A DNA stretch of 48,798 bases. It comes from Lachnospiraceae bacterium (GTDB lineage Bacteria > Bacillota > Clostridia > Lachnospirales > Lachnospiraceae). The stretch lies in the NCBI GenBank assembly GCA_021199655.1, contig JAJQHQ010000071.1:1-48798 (forward strand), written 5' to 3'. Of this stretch, positions 40,837-48,798 are shown piece after piece; within the stretch, counting starts at the first letter, position 1; every line of letters starts with the position of its first letter. Under the pieces are notes generated by a model. The model was not told where the DNA came from. It saw only the letters and a list, made by a program, of their open reading frames with translations, and searched no databases. A program made the position numbers and the translations under genes.

Positions 40837-42564
40837 TTAGCCTTCTTGCTGCAGAACCACCTTACAGCGTTTTTTATAACACGCTATGCCGTATTTCAGG
40901 ATTTTCCACATGCCGTCTTTTTTCAGTTCATCCGCATAGCCATTTTTATTAATTTGATCCAACGCATTCTGACACTCTTCCTCAAAACGCTCATTTTCCG
41001 CATATTTTACTTCAATGATAATTCCAATCCCTTCATCCTCTATCCCGGCAGAAATATCATAATAACCCTCACCAGATTCTCGGTTTGAATTGACATCCCA
41101 TCCGCTCTTAAGGCCAATGATTCCAAGCAGAATTCCGTGATAAAAATTCTCTTTTACTTCTTTCCTGACCGCCGTATCCCGAATGCTGATGGTTCGCTTC
41201 ATAAACTCTGTGAATAAGCGCTCCACATCGGAAGGATCGCCCGCCTTTAGCGCCCTGCAGAATCTGGTCACTGCTGCTCCGTCTCCGGCCACTTCTTCTT
41301 CAAACAGATCCAGTATGAAGCTGGTAAAAATACCACGTACCTCTTCGTTCGGGATTGTCAGCTGGACAACATCACCTACAGGAGACTCACTTTGAGTCAG
41401 ATAGCCGGTAGCATACAACAGACTCCACATATTCTCTATGCTGTCATATAATGAATTATAGGTCAGCTGCTCTACAATCTTTTTCTGAACCGTCTCCCCG
41501 GAAATCAGCCGTTCTATCTGAGCCTTCGTGACTCCATTTCCCATCCGCCGGATAAATTTCCGAACTTCATCATTCCCGCTGGTATTGGCCCAGTAGCTTT
41601 TCGGCGCCTTATTCGGATTTGTCAACAACTGGTCGCACCAGTTGTTGACATCCCATGGATTATAAACGCTCGCCCGGCCGATCTTATATCCATCGTACCA
41701 CTCTTTTGTCACATCATAGTAGTCTGTAAGATCATAATAGTCCAGCATCTGCCTGACCTCAGCATCCGTAAACCCAAATTGTTCATCACAGTTTGCGTCG
41801 AGGATCGTATACATTTTGGGATTATTCAAGCCTGTGAAAATACTCTCTTTTGATACTCTCAAGCACCCCGTCAGGACTGCCAGATAGAGGCTCTCGTTGG
41901 TCTTTAAAGCCTGATCAAACATACCGCGGATCAACTCTACCATATCTGCATAATATCCCTTATCATTTGCCTTAGCAAGCGGCACATCATATTCGTCAAT
42001 CAGAATAATTACCTTGTTCCCATAGTGCTTATAAAGCAGCGCAGAAAGTGTTTTCAGACTTTCCTTCATCGTTGATTCAGACATGGAAAAAAGATTTTGT
42101 CCGGAAGAATCCAGAGCAATCAGCTGCTTATAAAGGCCTTTTTCCGTCTCCGTAAATGTCTCATCGCCCATGAGTACTGTCTCAAAGCGTCTGGCTTCAT
42201 TGCCAATAACTGCGCGCATCATAGAGCACGCTGAACTGTAATCCACACCGCTGACGCTCTTTAAGCTGATTGAAATAACTGGAAATTTTCCCATGTATGT
42301 CTCGCATAATTTTGTCTCATCCGCTATAGCAAGACCATCAAACAGAGACTCATCACAGCCAATCTCAAAAAACGCCTTCAGCATACTCATATTCAAAGAT
42401 TTTCCGAATCGCCTGGGTCGTGTGAACAGATTCACCTTTCCCCATGAATTCATCAGATCTCTGATCATCAAAGTTTTATCTACGTAATAAAACCCCTCGG
42501 TTCGAATTTCCTCAAAGCTTTCAATTCCAATCGGAAGCTTTTTTCTGATTTCCACCCCAGCCAT
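40837..42564 (-). CDS. AAA-ATPase-like / PD-(D/E)xK nuclease family protein (DUF1703)
   Basis: A 575-residue protein. The N-terminal AAA-ATPase-like domain has an atypical Walker A in FTRPRRFGKSLNMSM (about 47-61) and Walker B VIILIDEYDVPLA. The C-terminal PDDEXK_9 domain has YYDISAGIEDEGIGIIIEVKYAE, the D-x(n)-E-x-K nuclease core. These genes are highly multiplied in gut Clostridia and Bacteroidetes; the role is unproven, with defence or mobile-element functions suggested. ATG at 42564 follows AGGAGA. Imperfect direct repeats lie on both sides. Confidence 0.88.
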   Translation of the reverse strand: MAGVEIRKKLPIGIESFEEIRTEGFYYVDKTLMIRDLMNSWGKVNLFTRPRRFGKSLNMSMLKAFFEIGCDESLFDGLAIADETKLCETYMGKFPVISISLKSVSGVDYSSACSMMRAVIGNEARRFETVLMGDETFTETEKGLYKQLIALDSSGQNLFSMSESTMKESLKTLSALLYKHYGNKVIILIDEYDVPLAKANDKGYYADMVELIRGMFDQALKTNESLYLAVLTGCLRVSKESIFTGLNNPKMYTILDANCDEQFGFTDAEVRQMLDYYDLTDYYDVTKEWYDGYKIGRASVYNPWDVNNWCDQLLTNPNKAPKSYWANTSGNDEVRKFIRRMGNGVTKAQIERLISGETVQKKIVEQLTYNSLYDSIENMWSLLYATGYLTQSESPVGDVVQLTIPNEEVRGIFTSFILDLFEEEVAGDGAAVTRFCRALKAGDPSDVERLFTEFMKRTISIRDTAVRKEVKENFYHGILLGIIGLKSGWDVNSNRESGEGYYDISAGIEDEGIGIIIEVKYAENERFEEECQNALDQINKNGYADELKKDGMWKILKYGIACYKKRCKVVLQQEG

Positions 42565-42611
42565 AGGTATCTCCTTCTTTCAGTTGCTTCAAGATCACCC
42601 TTTTATATAGA

Positions 42612-42648
42612 GCATCATAGCACACCCAGGCCCAAAATACCACCTGAT
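42612..42648. repeat. Right imperfect direct repeat flanking the DUF1703 gene
   Basis: GCATCATAGCACACCCAG and following bases, partner of 40794-40830. It ends four bases before the truncated gene fragment at 42652. Confidence 0.6.
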
Positions 42649-42651
42649 ATT

Positions 42652-42807
42652 TTCTATCGTGAATTGCTTTGGGATAAGCTGCCAGATATTCTTACCGATG
42701 CTCAAAAAAACCGCAAAATCAATTACCTTCTGACAACCATGCGGGAAAAGAATATTATATCAACTGATTCACCCAATCAGCAAAAATGTTCCTGGATACT
42801 AAAATAA
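42652..42807 (+). pseudogene. C-terminal fragment of a Schlafen/AlbA-type ATP-binding protein
   Basis: In frame on the plus strand, 51 codons (FYRELLWDKLPDILTDAQ ... WILK-stop) closely match the last 50 residues of the gene at 43520-44698 (RELLWNKLPDVLTDKQ ... WIMKD). This is the winged-helix tail of that family. The rest of the gene is missing at the boundary with the DUF1703 direct repeat. Confidence 0.8.
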
Positions 42808-42829
42808 TACCTTGTTCCAAACAACATGG

Positions 42830-42984
42830 TTTCGAACAAGATTACTCAAATTTTCGAACAAGCTTTTAACAAGGTCAAAGCTAAAATGATTGAAAACGCC
42901 TCATTTTTGCCTTATTTTCAACAGATTTCTTCATTTACAATTAAACAAGATTTCGAACAAGAACGCGGCCCATCGGCCGCGTTC
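42830..42984 (+). repeat. 11-bp TTTCGAACAAG repeats and hairpin after the fragment
   Basis: TTTCGAACAAG occurs at 42830-42840, 42852-42862 and 42951-42961. The first part reads as four consecutive 11-bp units (with ATTACTCAAAT and CTTTTAACAAG). It ends in a 10-bp hairpin 42961-42970 / 42975-42984. A parallel arrangement follows the paralogue at 44699-44880. Confidence 0.65.
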
Positions 42985-42991
42985 CTGAACA

Positions 42992-43335
42992 TTAAATCGT
43001 CTGCATTGCCATGTAGTTCCTGGCTTCATCCAGAGTCAGAGAAAACTGTTTTATAATATCGTCCAAAATGGAATTATCGGCAATTCCAAACCGTCTGGCT
43101 GTGTTAATTGCAGATGAAATTGCTGCTTCTTTTGCTGCTTTTTTTGCTGCATCTTCCTTAATTTTTTCAATTGCATAGCACATATCCGTCACCTTATCCT
43201 CTCTTTGAATCTGGAAATCCGCATTCATTACCTCGTTAAGCAAAAGAACTGTATCTGTGTTCAATACCCGGAACCGTTCATCCATACTTCCTTGTCCCTG
43301 ACAAATTTCTTTGTCAGAGTATCTTTATCAGCCAT
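42992..43335 (-). pseudogene. Internally deleted Rpn-type PD-(D/E)xK nuclease gene
   Basis: ATG at 43335 starts MADKDTLTKKFVRDKEVW, a typical start of Rpn (recombination-promoting nuclease, transposase_31-like) proteins. After about 17 codons the frame shifts into the family's C-terminal part: 97 residues MDERFRVLNTDTVLLLNEV ... KVTDMCYAIEKIKEDAAKK. The nuclease core between is missing. Full proteins have about 300 residues, so activity is not expected. Confidence 0.65.
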
Positions 43336-43519
43336 CCTGGGCCACCGCCTTTCCCGCGGCTTTTCACAAGGGTATTCTTCTCATTTGTACTTCAGAGTAC
43401 CACAAAGCCACGTATTTTTCAACATCGAATTTTCTGACAATTTTCTCCATATGTAGGTCTAACTGTAAAGAGTATACTCCTTATAGTTTTTTCTTTTTGT
43501 CATAACATGGGGGCATTTT

Positions 43520-44698
43520 TTGATTTTTTATCGACAGGAATCGACATGTGTTTATGGAAAAGACAAAGAAAAATATCTGGAGAAAACAAATCGTCCGCAC
43601 ATAGCGGAAGAACTGGCCGGAATGTCAAACGAACAGTTCCTCACAAAAATCAAACTGATGATAGACGGCAAAGTCACAAACGCAGCCATGCTGCTTCTCG
43701 GGAACCCGGATTATGACTACTTCTTCTCTACTCCACCCACCCTGATGTGGCGGCTGTATGGAGCAGATGGTGCAAACAAAGATTATGAGATTTTCTATAT
43801 TCCATTTATATCCGTCGTGGATAAGGCCGTCGCGAAAATCCGGAACCTGACCTACCGGTATATGCCAAACCAGAGAACCCTCTTTCCCATGGAAACAAAA
43901 CAGTACGATATGTGGATGCTAAGGGAATTGCTGAACAATTGTATCGCCCATGCCAATCACCAGATTGGCGGACGCATTTACCTGAATGAGTTTGAAGACC
44001 GGATCACGATCACAAACCCCGGCGATTTTCTGCCGGAACGGGTGGAACGTGTCCTTCAGCCGGGCTACTCCCCGCCCTTTTATAAAAATCAGCTTCTGGC
44101 AATGAGCATGGTCAACTTTAACATGATCGATACCCAGTCGTCCGGTATTCAGAAAGTATATCGAATCCAAAGGGACAAGTATTTCCCGATGCCTGATTAC
44201 GATCTGACCTCCGGGACACAGGTAAATGTCACCGTTTACGGAAAAAGCCTGAACGAAGCATATATGCACATTCTGTACGACCATCCCGAGCTGCCTCTGG
44301 AAACGGTCTTCCTGCTGGATCGGGTGCAGAAGGGGCTGGAAGTCTCTAAAGAAGCGGCGGATTTTCTTCGTAAGCAGAAAATGATTGAAGGACGGTATCC
44401 GAAAATATATCCGTCGGCGGCCGTGTCTCAAATTACAGATGAAGAGGCTAAATATATCCGTAACAAAGCATTTGACGATCAGTATTATAAGGATTTGATT
44501 GTCAGTTATTTAAAAACTTATAGATCCGCCAGCAAAGCTCAAATTCGGGAATTGCTTTGGAATAAGCTTCCAGATGTTTTAACAGACAAGCAAAAAGAAT
44601 ATAAAATCGGAAACCTGCTTGCTTCATTACGAAGGAACAATATTGTAACCACAGAGGGTATAAACCAGCAAAAAATGAAATGGATTATGAAAGACTGA
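43520..44698 (+). CDS. Schlafen/AlbA-type ATP-binding protein lacking its N-terminal domain
   Basis: 392 residues matching the middle and end of the COG2865 family (AlbA_2 domain, HATPase_c_4, winged helix). The ATP-binding N-box is RELLNNCIAHANHQIGG, followed by DRITITNPGDF; the C-terminus from about 330 is a winged helix. The usual N-terminal AlbA_2 domain (about 180 residues) is absent. The only start is a TTG at 43520 without a ribosome site, so this may be a 5'-truncated pseudogene. A paralogous C-terminal fragment lies at 42652-42807. Confidence 0.7.
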   Translation: MIFYRQESTCVYGKDKEKYLEKTNRPHIAEELAGMSNEQFLTKIKLMIDGKVTNAAMLLLGNPDYDYFFSTPPTLMWRLYGADGANKDYEIFYIPFISVVDKAVAKIRNLTYRYMPNQRTLFPMETKQYDMWMLRELLNNCIAHANHQIGGRIYLNEFEDRITITNPGDFLPERVERVLQPGYSPPFYKNQLLAMSMVNFNMIDTQSSGIQKVYRIQRDKYFPMPDYDLTSGTQVNVTVYGKSLNEAYMHILYDHPELPLETVFLLDRVQKGLEVSKEAADFLRKQKMIEGRYPKIYPSAAVSQITDEEAKYIRNKAFDDQYYKDLIVSYLKTYRSASKAQIRELLWNKLPDVLTDKQKEYKIGNLLASLRRNNIVTTEGINQQKMKWIMKD

Positions 44699-44880
44699 CG
44701 AGTTCTTGAGTAAATATGATTTTTTACTCAAGCTTACGCAAGCTTTTACGCAAGCTTTTGAATAAAAATAAAGAAAATCCCTTGTATTTTCAGTCTTTTT
44801 GCTCCAATTCTTTCAATTAGGTTTACTCAAGATCTAATCCGGTTTTTGTATAAGAACGCGGCTCAAAAAAGGCCGCGTTC
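44699..44880 (+). repeat. 10-12-bp CAAG repeats and hairpin after the ATP-binding gene
   Basis: Just after the stop, units like TTTTACTCAAG, CTTACGCAAG, CTTTTACGCAAG follow each other with a 10-12-bp step. The region ends in a 9-bp hairpin (GAACGCGGC 44854-44862 / GCCGCGTTC 44872-44880), nearly identical in sequence to the hairpin at 42961-42984. Confidence 0.6.
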
Positions 44881-44966
44881 CTATTTATTTAGCGAAAACT
44901 GGCTTTCGTCTCCTGACCCACAATACTTTTTGGTAACAATAAATTCTCACAAAAAATCCAGATATT

Positions 44967-46145
44967 TTACCAACGATTAAAATGTTGGGAATAACTTACT
45001 TCGATGTCATTAAATCCTTTACTTATAATGTATTTTTTCAATGTTTCCTGATATATTTCTTCGCTAATGGGCGAATATTTTGCTGACGGAGAAACTGTTA
45101 TCTTTTTTAAAGAGTTTTTCAATAAATTATCTGTAGAATCATTTTTAAAAGTTATATATGGGCAAATAATATCGCCTGAGCTAATATGTTTTATGTAATA
45201 CTCTTCCTCTTTTTTCTTCTCTGTTTTGTCTGGATTTATATTATAGTTAAAATAAACGATTCTATATTCTTCCTCATATTTATATGTGTCGCTTTTAATT
45301 AATGCAGATAAAACTAACATATAAAGAGACAAGTCATGCTTCCAGTATAAATAATCATTGAGTTTTGAAACATTATGAAATACGTTTTTAAAAATATCTT
45401 CTTTTGACATCTCCTTACTGATTTGTCCGTGTTTTAACAGATAATCCAGAGTTGTTATATAGCTTCTAATATACGTTTTAGTAAATACATTAAGTTTTTT
45501 GGTTTTATATAATTCCGCTTCTCCATTATTCGATTTGGTTTTTATAAAGGCAGAATGATCTTCAAAAACATTATCCGAATCCTTACTTTTTAAAATAAAT
45601 TCCGAAAATGCAGGAACAGCCATTTCTTCAACTTTCGTATCACTTTTGGCATAAATCACCGGAACTTCTACTAGAAATTCGTTTTCAGGGCTTAATGTTT
45701 CTTTTAATGAACTGACAAGATCTTCAGCAGAAAAATGTAATTCAAATCCGCCTTTCCCATAATAATTCCACATATTCATACCATCATCTATTTCCGATAA
45801 AGACAAAACGTACAGAGAAATATGCTTATGAATATATTGGATATACTGTATCAAGTCGCATCCATTTTTATAGATTTCTTTAATGATTTCGCTGTTATCC
45901 CCAATATCCGAAAAAATATCTTTCAGAACATCCGGATGGGAAGTTATATACTTGTCAACTAATGTAATGAAAAGTTTGCAATCAGAAGGATCATTTAGAA
46001 AATCCGATTTTGTCATTCTGATTGAGTTATTGTTTATTATCCCTTCAAAGCCCTCAACGCTTGTATAATGATATAATTTTTTCTTTTTATCGGCTTTCTT
46101 TTCATCTGCTTTTATTTCATCCGCTTTTATTTCATCCGCGTTCAT
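44967..46145 (-). CDS. DUF2971 domain-containing protein
   Basis: A 392-residue AT-rich gene, unlike its GC-richer neighbours and so probably acquired. DUF2971 hallmarks are LYHYTSVEGFEGII (24-37), FLNDPSD (49-55) and LSLSEIDDGMNMWNYYGKGGFELHFS. The early HYT motif and overall pattern recall ADP-ribosyltransferase-like folds (DarT, Tpt1), but this is an inference. The N-terminus is a run of ADEIK/ADEKK repeats from a 15-nt tandem. ATG at 46145 follows AAAGGAAC. It starts three bases after the stop of the Myb-repeat gene, so both are one operon. Confidence 0.8.
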   Translation of the reverse strand: MNADEIKADEIKADEKKADKKKKLYHYTSVEGFEGIINNNSIRMTKSDFLNDPSDCKLFITLVDKYITSHPDVLKDIFSDIGDNSEIIKEIYKNGCDLIQYIQYIHKHISLYVLSLSEIDDGMNMWNYYGKGGFELHFSAEDLVSSLKETLSPENEFLVEVPVIYAKSDTKVEEMAVPAFSEFILKSKDSDNVFEDHSAFIKTKSNNGEAELYKTKKLNVFTKTYIRSYITTLDYLLKHGQISKEMSKEDIFKNVFHNVSKLNDYLYWKHDLSLYMLVLSALIKSDTYKYEEEYRIVYFNYNINPDKTEKKKEEEYYIKHISSGDIICPYITFKNDSTDNLLKNSLKKITVSPSAKYSPISEEIYQETLKKYIISKGFNDIEVSYSQHFNRW

Positions 46146-46148
46146 TTT

Positions 46149-46604
46149 TTAGTTCCTTTCTGGTTCATCATGAGCACCTGCCCGTATCCCCAGCTTCTGC
46201 GCGTGTATCCGCACGGACTCGCGGGTGCGGCCGCTCAGGCGTTCCGCAGTGCGCGGGCCTTCCGTGGGGTAGTATGTCCGCATAATCTCGTTTTCTTCCT
46301 CGCTCCATCTGGCCTTGTTCGTCAAGCCCAGCCTCTGCGCCTGGGCGCGAACTGCGTGGCGGCTCTTACCGGGCAGGCGCCCGACCACTTCGCTGCCTTC
46401 CTTTATATACCATTCCTTCAGTATGTTCAGCTCGGACTCCGTCCAGTCGTCGACCGGCGCGGAGACGCCGAGGCGCCGCGCTCTCTGTGTGATCATGCTC
46501 CGGTTCCGGCCGGGAAGCCTCTTCTCGACCTGAACTCCCTCGATGGGGTACCATTTTTCAAGAATGGAGAGCTCTTCGTTTGTCCAAAGTTTTTTTTCTG
46601 CCAC
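46149..46604 (-). CDS. Triple Myb/SANT-like repeat protein
   Basis: About 150 residues made of three ~42-residue repeats, each W-T/S-x2-E-x3-I-L/M-x2-WY ... EG ... RLPGR-x-R-x2-V ... A-x-RLG. The spacing of Trp/Glu and the final basic helix are those of Myb/SANT DNA-binding modules, so sequence-specific DNA binding is likely. I favour a GTG start at 46604, since AAAGGATGAGG is eight bases upstream. ATGs at 46631 and 46661 extend the frame but lack ribosome sites, and the latter lies in a terminator hairpin. The downstream partner is the DUF2971 gene. Confidence 0.7.
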   Translation of the reverse strand: MAEKKLWTNEELSILEKWYPIEGVQVEKRLPGRNRSMITQRARRLGVSAPVDDWTESELNILKEWYIKEGSEVVGRLPGKSRHAVRAQAQRLGLTNKARWSEEENEIMRTYYPTEGPRTAERLSGRTRESVRIHAQKLGIRAGAHDEPERN

Positions 46605-46637
46605 AGTGTATTCCTCATCCTTTATCCCCATAAACAC

Positions 46638-46664
46638 AGGATGGCGCCTGTTTCGCGCCATCCT
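46638..46664 (-). terminator. Hairpin after the Cna-B surface protein gene
   Basis: AGGATGGCGC (46638-46647) pairs exactly with GCGCCATCCT (46655-46664). T residues on the minus-strand 3' side are few, so termination may be partial. Confidence 0.55.
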
Positions 46665-46718
46665 GAATTCTTTTGGGTTGTAACTGTTTCGTAACTGCTG
46701 TTAATGCTTTAATGAATT

Positions 46719-48798
46719 TTACTCGTTGTCCCGATTTCTGCGGCGTCTCCGGGTTTCACCCACAAGGACAACTGCCACAGCCATCAGCATCAGGCTGAAC
46801 CAGAATGCCAGCGGCGTCTCATCGCCTGTCTGTACCGCTTCGGACTCTTCCTCGGACTCAACTTCTTCCTCCGTCGTCTCTTCGATCTCCTGGTTCGTGA
46901 TCGTCACGCTCGCGGTGGGGTTCTCCGCATCCATCGTTACTACAGAACCGTCCATGCTCACCGTGTACGCGAATCCTTCCGCTCCGTCTACCGGATTGCC
47001 GTCCGCGTCTACCTCGGTCACATACAGGGTCGCAGTCTCACCGCCCGGAATCGTTACCTTTACTTCCACGCTCACTTCAGAGTTTCCGTTCAGGCTAAGG
47101 GCTATGATATTCTGATCCACGGTCGCTTCCGTCGTCGTCGCACTGCCTGTCGTCGCCGCCAGTGTTGTGTAGGACGCATCCGTAAAAATACCTGCGTAGA
47201 ACGTCTCACTCGATTTCAGTGCCGAACCGTCTGCACCAAGCAGCTTCTTGGTAATAGTCAGCGCACCTTCCTTATAATAGTTCTTCGGTATCGTGTAGAA
47301 CTCGTTCGCGAATGTCACCACCGTCTGGCTGCTATCCGTTGTGGTCACGGTCGTCGTCACCGCATTGTCGCCAAAGTTCGGCGCATACTTCGTGCCGTCC
47401 GCCAGTACTTCGATTCCGGAGATAAGAGCCGTTCCGTTCTCGTCGCACTCTGCGATGTAATACGTACTTCCAATCGCCAGATCCGTGAAGACTACGGTCG
47501 AAGCCGAAGCGTTCTTGTATTCGAGCGCCATCATCGCGTACAGGTTCGTGCACTCAGCGTCCGTATACAGACCTACGTAGTACGTATCGTCCACCGCATA
47601 CAACGCATCACCATTGGGCTCCTGCAGGTTCTTTGTTACCGAAATCTGTGCTGTCCTGGTCTCTGTCTCTGTTTCAGTCTCTGTTTCTGTTTCGGTCTCT
47701 GTCTCTGTCTCCGTTTCTGTCTCGGTTTCTGTTTCTGTCTCCGTTTCAGTTTCAGTTTCTGTTTCCGTTTCTGTTTCAGTTTCTGTTTCCGTCTCAGTTT
47801 CCGTCTCAGTCTCTGTTTCCGGAACATGCGTATTCGTGATCGTGTATCCCGCTGCTGCGCTTCCCGTCACTACTGCGGTGTACCCGCTCGGTACTTCAGC
47901 TTCCTCTACTGTGTAGCTAATCTCCGTTCCGTTGCTGTACTTGTCAAGGCCAGTAAAGCTTGCCGTCCAGTTGTTGTCCTCAGAGAGCGTCACTGTCTTA
48001 CCTGTGTCCACATTATCTGCAAGAAGCTTCACTGTAACGCTCGTCGGACGGATCTCATCCTTGTTGTTTTCGTCATCCCAAACCTTGGTCACAGCGATGC
48101 TTACGGTCTCCGGCGTATGCGTATTCGTGACTGTGTATCCTTCATCTGCGCTTCCTGTCACTGCTGCAGTGTAGCCGCTCGGCACATTGATTTCCTCTAC
48201 TGTGTAGTCAATCTCTTTGCCATTCGAATATTTCGCAAGTCCTTCAAAGGTTGCCTTCCAGCTGTTCTCCGCATTCAGAGTTACCGTCTTGCCAGTATCG
48301 TCTCCATCTGCAAGCAACTTCACGATCACGCTGTCAGTGCGGATGCCGTCCTGATTGTCTGCGTCGGACCATACCTTGATTACTTCAATGTCTGTAGTAA
48401 CAAGCGTGTACGTGTTGATCAGTTCGATCGTCGTGGAGCCTCCGTCCGTCACCGACGACTTCGCTTCCGTTGCGTCCGCACCGTCCACTTTGTAGGTCGT
48501 CTTAAGCGTATAGCCGCTCTTCGTCGCGTTCGTCTCTGTTACGGTGTATGTGCCAACCTCAAGGCCGGTCAGTTCCTTCTCACCGCTTGCCATGTCGGCG
48601 TAGGTGAAGGTCTCCTTGTAGTCGTTCGGGCCTTCCACTGTGAAGCTGATCGCTGCCTTCTCCGTATCGCTCAGGGCACTGGCCCCACCGAAGGTCTTCT
48701 TCACCGTCAGGTTCCCGCTTTCCTTGTAGACATTCGTGAACCTGGCCGTCAGCGTATTCCCGGTCAGATCAGCCCCCGTGCCGTAATTCAGCGTGCTG
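46719..48798 (-). CDS. Cna-B-domain surface protein with Thr-Glu linker, 5' end outside the window
   Basis: The C-terminal 692 residues are visible; the frame is open to the right edge. Two Cna-B domains repeat IxVTKVWxDxxNxDxIRPTSVTVKLLAD ... NTHTPETV. Then come about 27 Thr-Glu dipeptides (47660-47822), two further Ig-like or pilin-like domains (ISVTKNLQEPNGDALY; LTITKKLLGADGSAL), an acidic stretch and the wall anchor. The anchor has AVQTGDE in place of LPxTG, a hydrophobic helix (PLAFWFSLMLMAVAVVLVG) and RRRRRNR. QTGD-type motifs are used by some clostridial sortases. Cna-B domains often carry isopeptide bonds; a role as adhesin or pilus subunit is likely. Confidence 0.88.
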   Translation of the reverse strand, partial: STLNYGTGADLTGNTLTARFTNVYKESGNLTVKKTFGGASALSDTEKAAISFTVEGPNDYKETFTYADMASGEKELTGLEVGTYTVTETNATKSGYTLKTTYKVDGADATEAKSSVTDGGSTTIELINTYTLVTTDIEVIKVWSDADNQDGIRTDSVIVKLLADGDDTGKTVTLNAENSWKATFEGLAKYSNGKEIDYTVEEINVPSGYTAAVTGSADEGYTVTNTHTPETVSIAVTKVWDDENNKDEIRPTSVTVKLLADNVDTGKTVTLSEDNNWTASFTGLDKYSNGTEISYTVEEAEVPSGYTAVVTGSAAAGYTITNTHVPETETETETETETETETETETETETETETETETETETETETETETETETETETETRTAQISVTKNLQEPNGDALYAVDDTYYVGLYTDAECTNLYAMMALEYKNASASTVVFTDLAIGSTYYIAECDENGTALISGIEVLADGTKYAPNFGDNAVTTTVTTTDSSQTVVTFANEFYTIPKNYYKEGALTITKKLLGADGSALKSSETFYAGIFTDASYTTLAATTGSATTTEATVDQNIIALSLNGNSEVSVEVKVTIPGGETATLYVTEVDADGNPVDGAEGFAYTVSMDGSVVTMDAENPTASVTITNQEIEETTEEEVESEEESEAVQTGDETPLAFWFSLMLMAVAVVLVGETRRRRRNRDNE

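Noticed and set aside
42826-43056. 76-codon plus-strand frame
   Set aside because: It reads through the 11-bp repeats and hairpin after a pseudogene, without a ribosome site or a recognisable domain.
46681-46707. Possible further copy of the AACTGT element
   Set aside because: TAACTGTTTCGTAACTGCTG keeps one arm only and lacks the TCAGTACC core; too weak to count.
47614-47916. Plus-strand frame with Val-Ser repeats
   Set aside because: Only the complementary reading of the Thr-Glu linker DNA.

Overview
The window looks like a chromosome segment of an anaerobic, gut-type Clostridia member, most likely Lachnospiraceae. This rests on gene content, not on a database match: a bifunctional AdhE, a pyruvate phosphate dikinase beside a PPi-type phosphofructokinase, YhaM, RarA, strong AGGAGG ribosome sites, sigma-A promoters, and a C-terminal QTGD sortase-like motif. 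Most genes are on the minus strand. No tRNA, rRNA or CRISPR array was seen.

Layout. 1-3.05 kb is accessory: an Abi_2/HEPN-type abortive infection protein, a promoter-plus-terminator unit for a very short RNA, a small secreted protein without a convincing start, and the truncated replication-initiator gene of a mobile element with its palindromic upstream region. 3.1-18.1 kb is core metabolism and transport: PlsC-like acyltransferase, HAD phosphatase, LOG-family protein, an AAA_14/DUF4143 ATPase, an AGCS amino acid symporter with an attenuator-like leader, a GH31 alpha-xylosidase-type glycosidase flanked by a 29-bp inverted repeat, nitroreductase, YunG-like protein, YhaM exoribonuclease, dCMP deaminase, a SsuABC/TauABC-type ABC operon with two LacI-type operators, and an aquaporin-family channel. 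18.2-18.9 kb is a complete hicAB toxin-antitoxin pair; hicA is only 57 codons.

19-36 kb holds ppdK and a PPi-dependent pfk (a pyrophosphate-linked glycolysis module), rarA and tcdA, a five-component Dpp/Nik-type importer (SBP, two permeases, one fused double ATPase), a MATE exporter, a LysR regulator, a methyltransferase and a kinase-fold phosphotransferase. 36.1-38.8 kb is adhE, whose promoter overlaps a plausible Rex operator. 39-46.7 kb is a second accessory island: an orphan terminator that suggests a plus-strand small RNA, a pile of intact and decayed toxin-antitoxin genes (brnTA, a truncated DUF4160, a UPF0175/DUF3368 relic), a DUF1703 ATPase-nuclease bounded by imperfect direct repeats, remnants of two Schlafen/AlbA-type ATP-binding genes and an Rpn nuclease, and a two-gene unit joining a triple Myb/SANT-repeat protein to an AT-rich DUF2971 gene. 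The right edge is a Cna-B-domain surface protein with a long Thr-Glu linker, running off the window.

The most unusual non-coding signal is a family of short palindromic elements: arms AACTGT / ACAGTT around 11 nt close to TCAGTACCTTC. They sit in intergenic DNA upstream of pfk, ppdK, the Dpp/Nik genes, lysR, GH31 and (as a half copy) the nitroreductase. In each case they have the same orientation relative to the downstream gene, and one site is a 3x34-bp tandem. A related 50-nt hairpin occurs twice with compensatory base changes.
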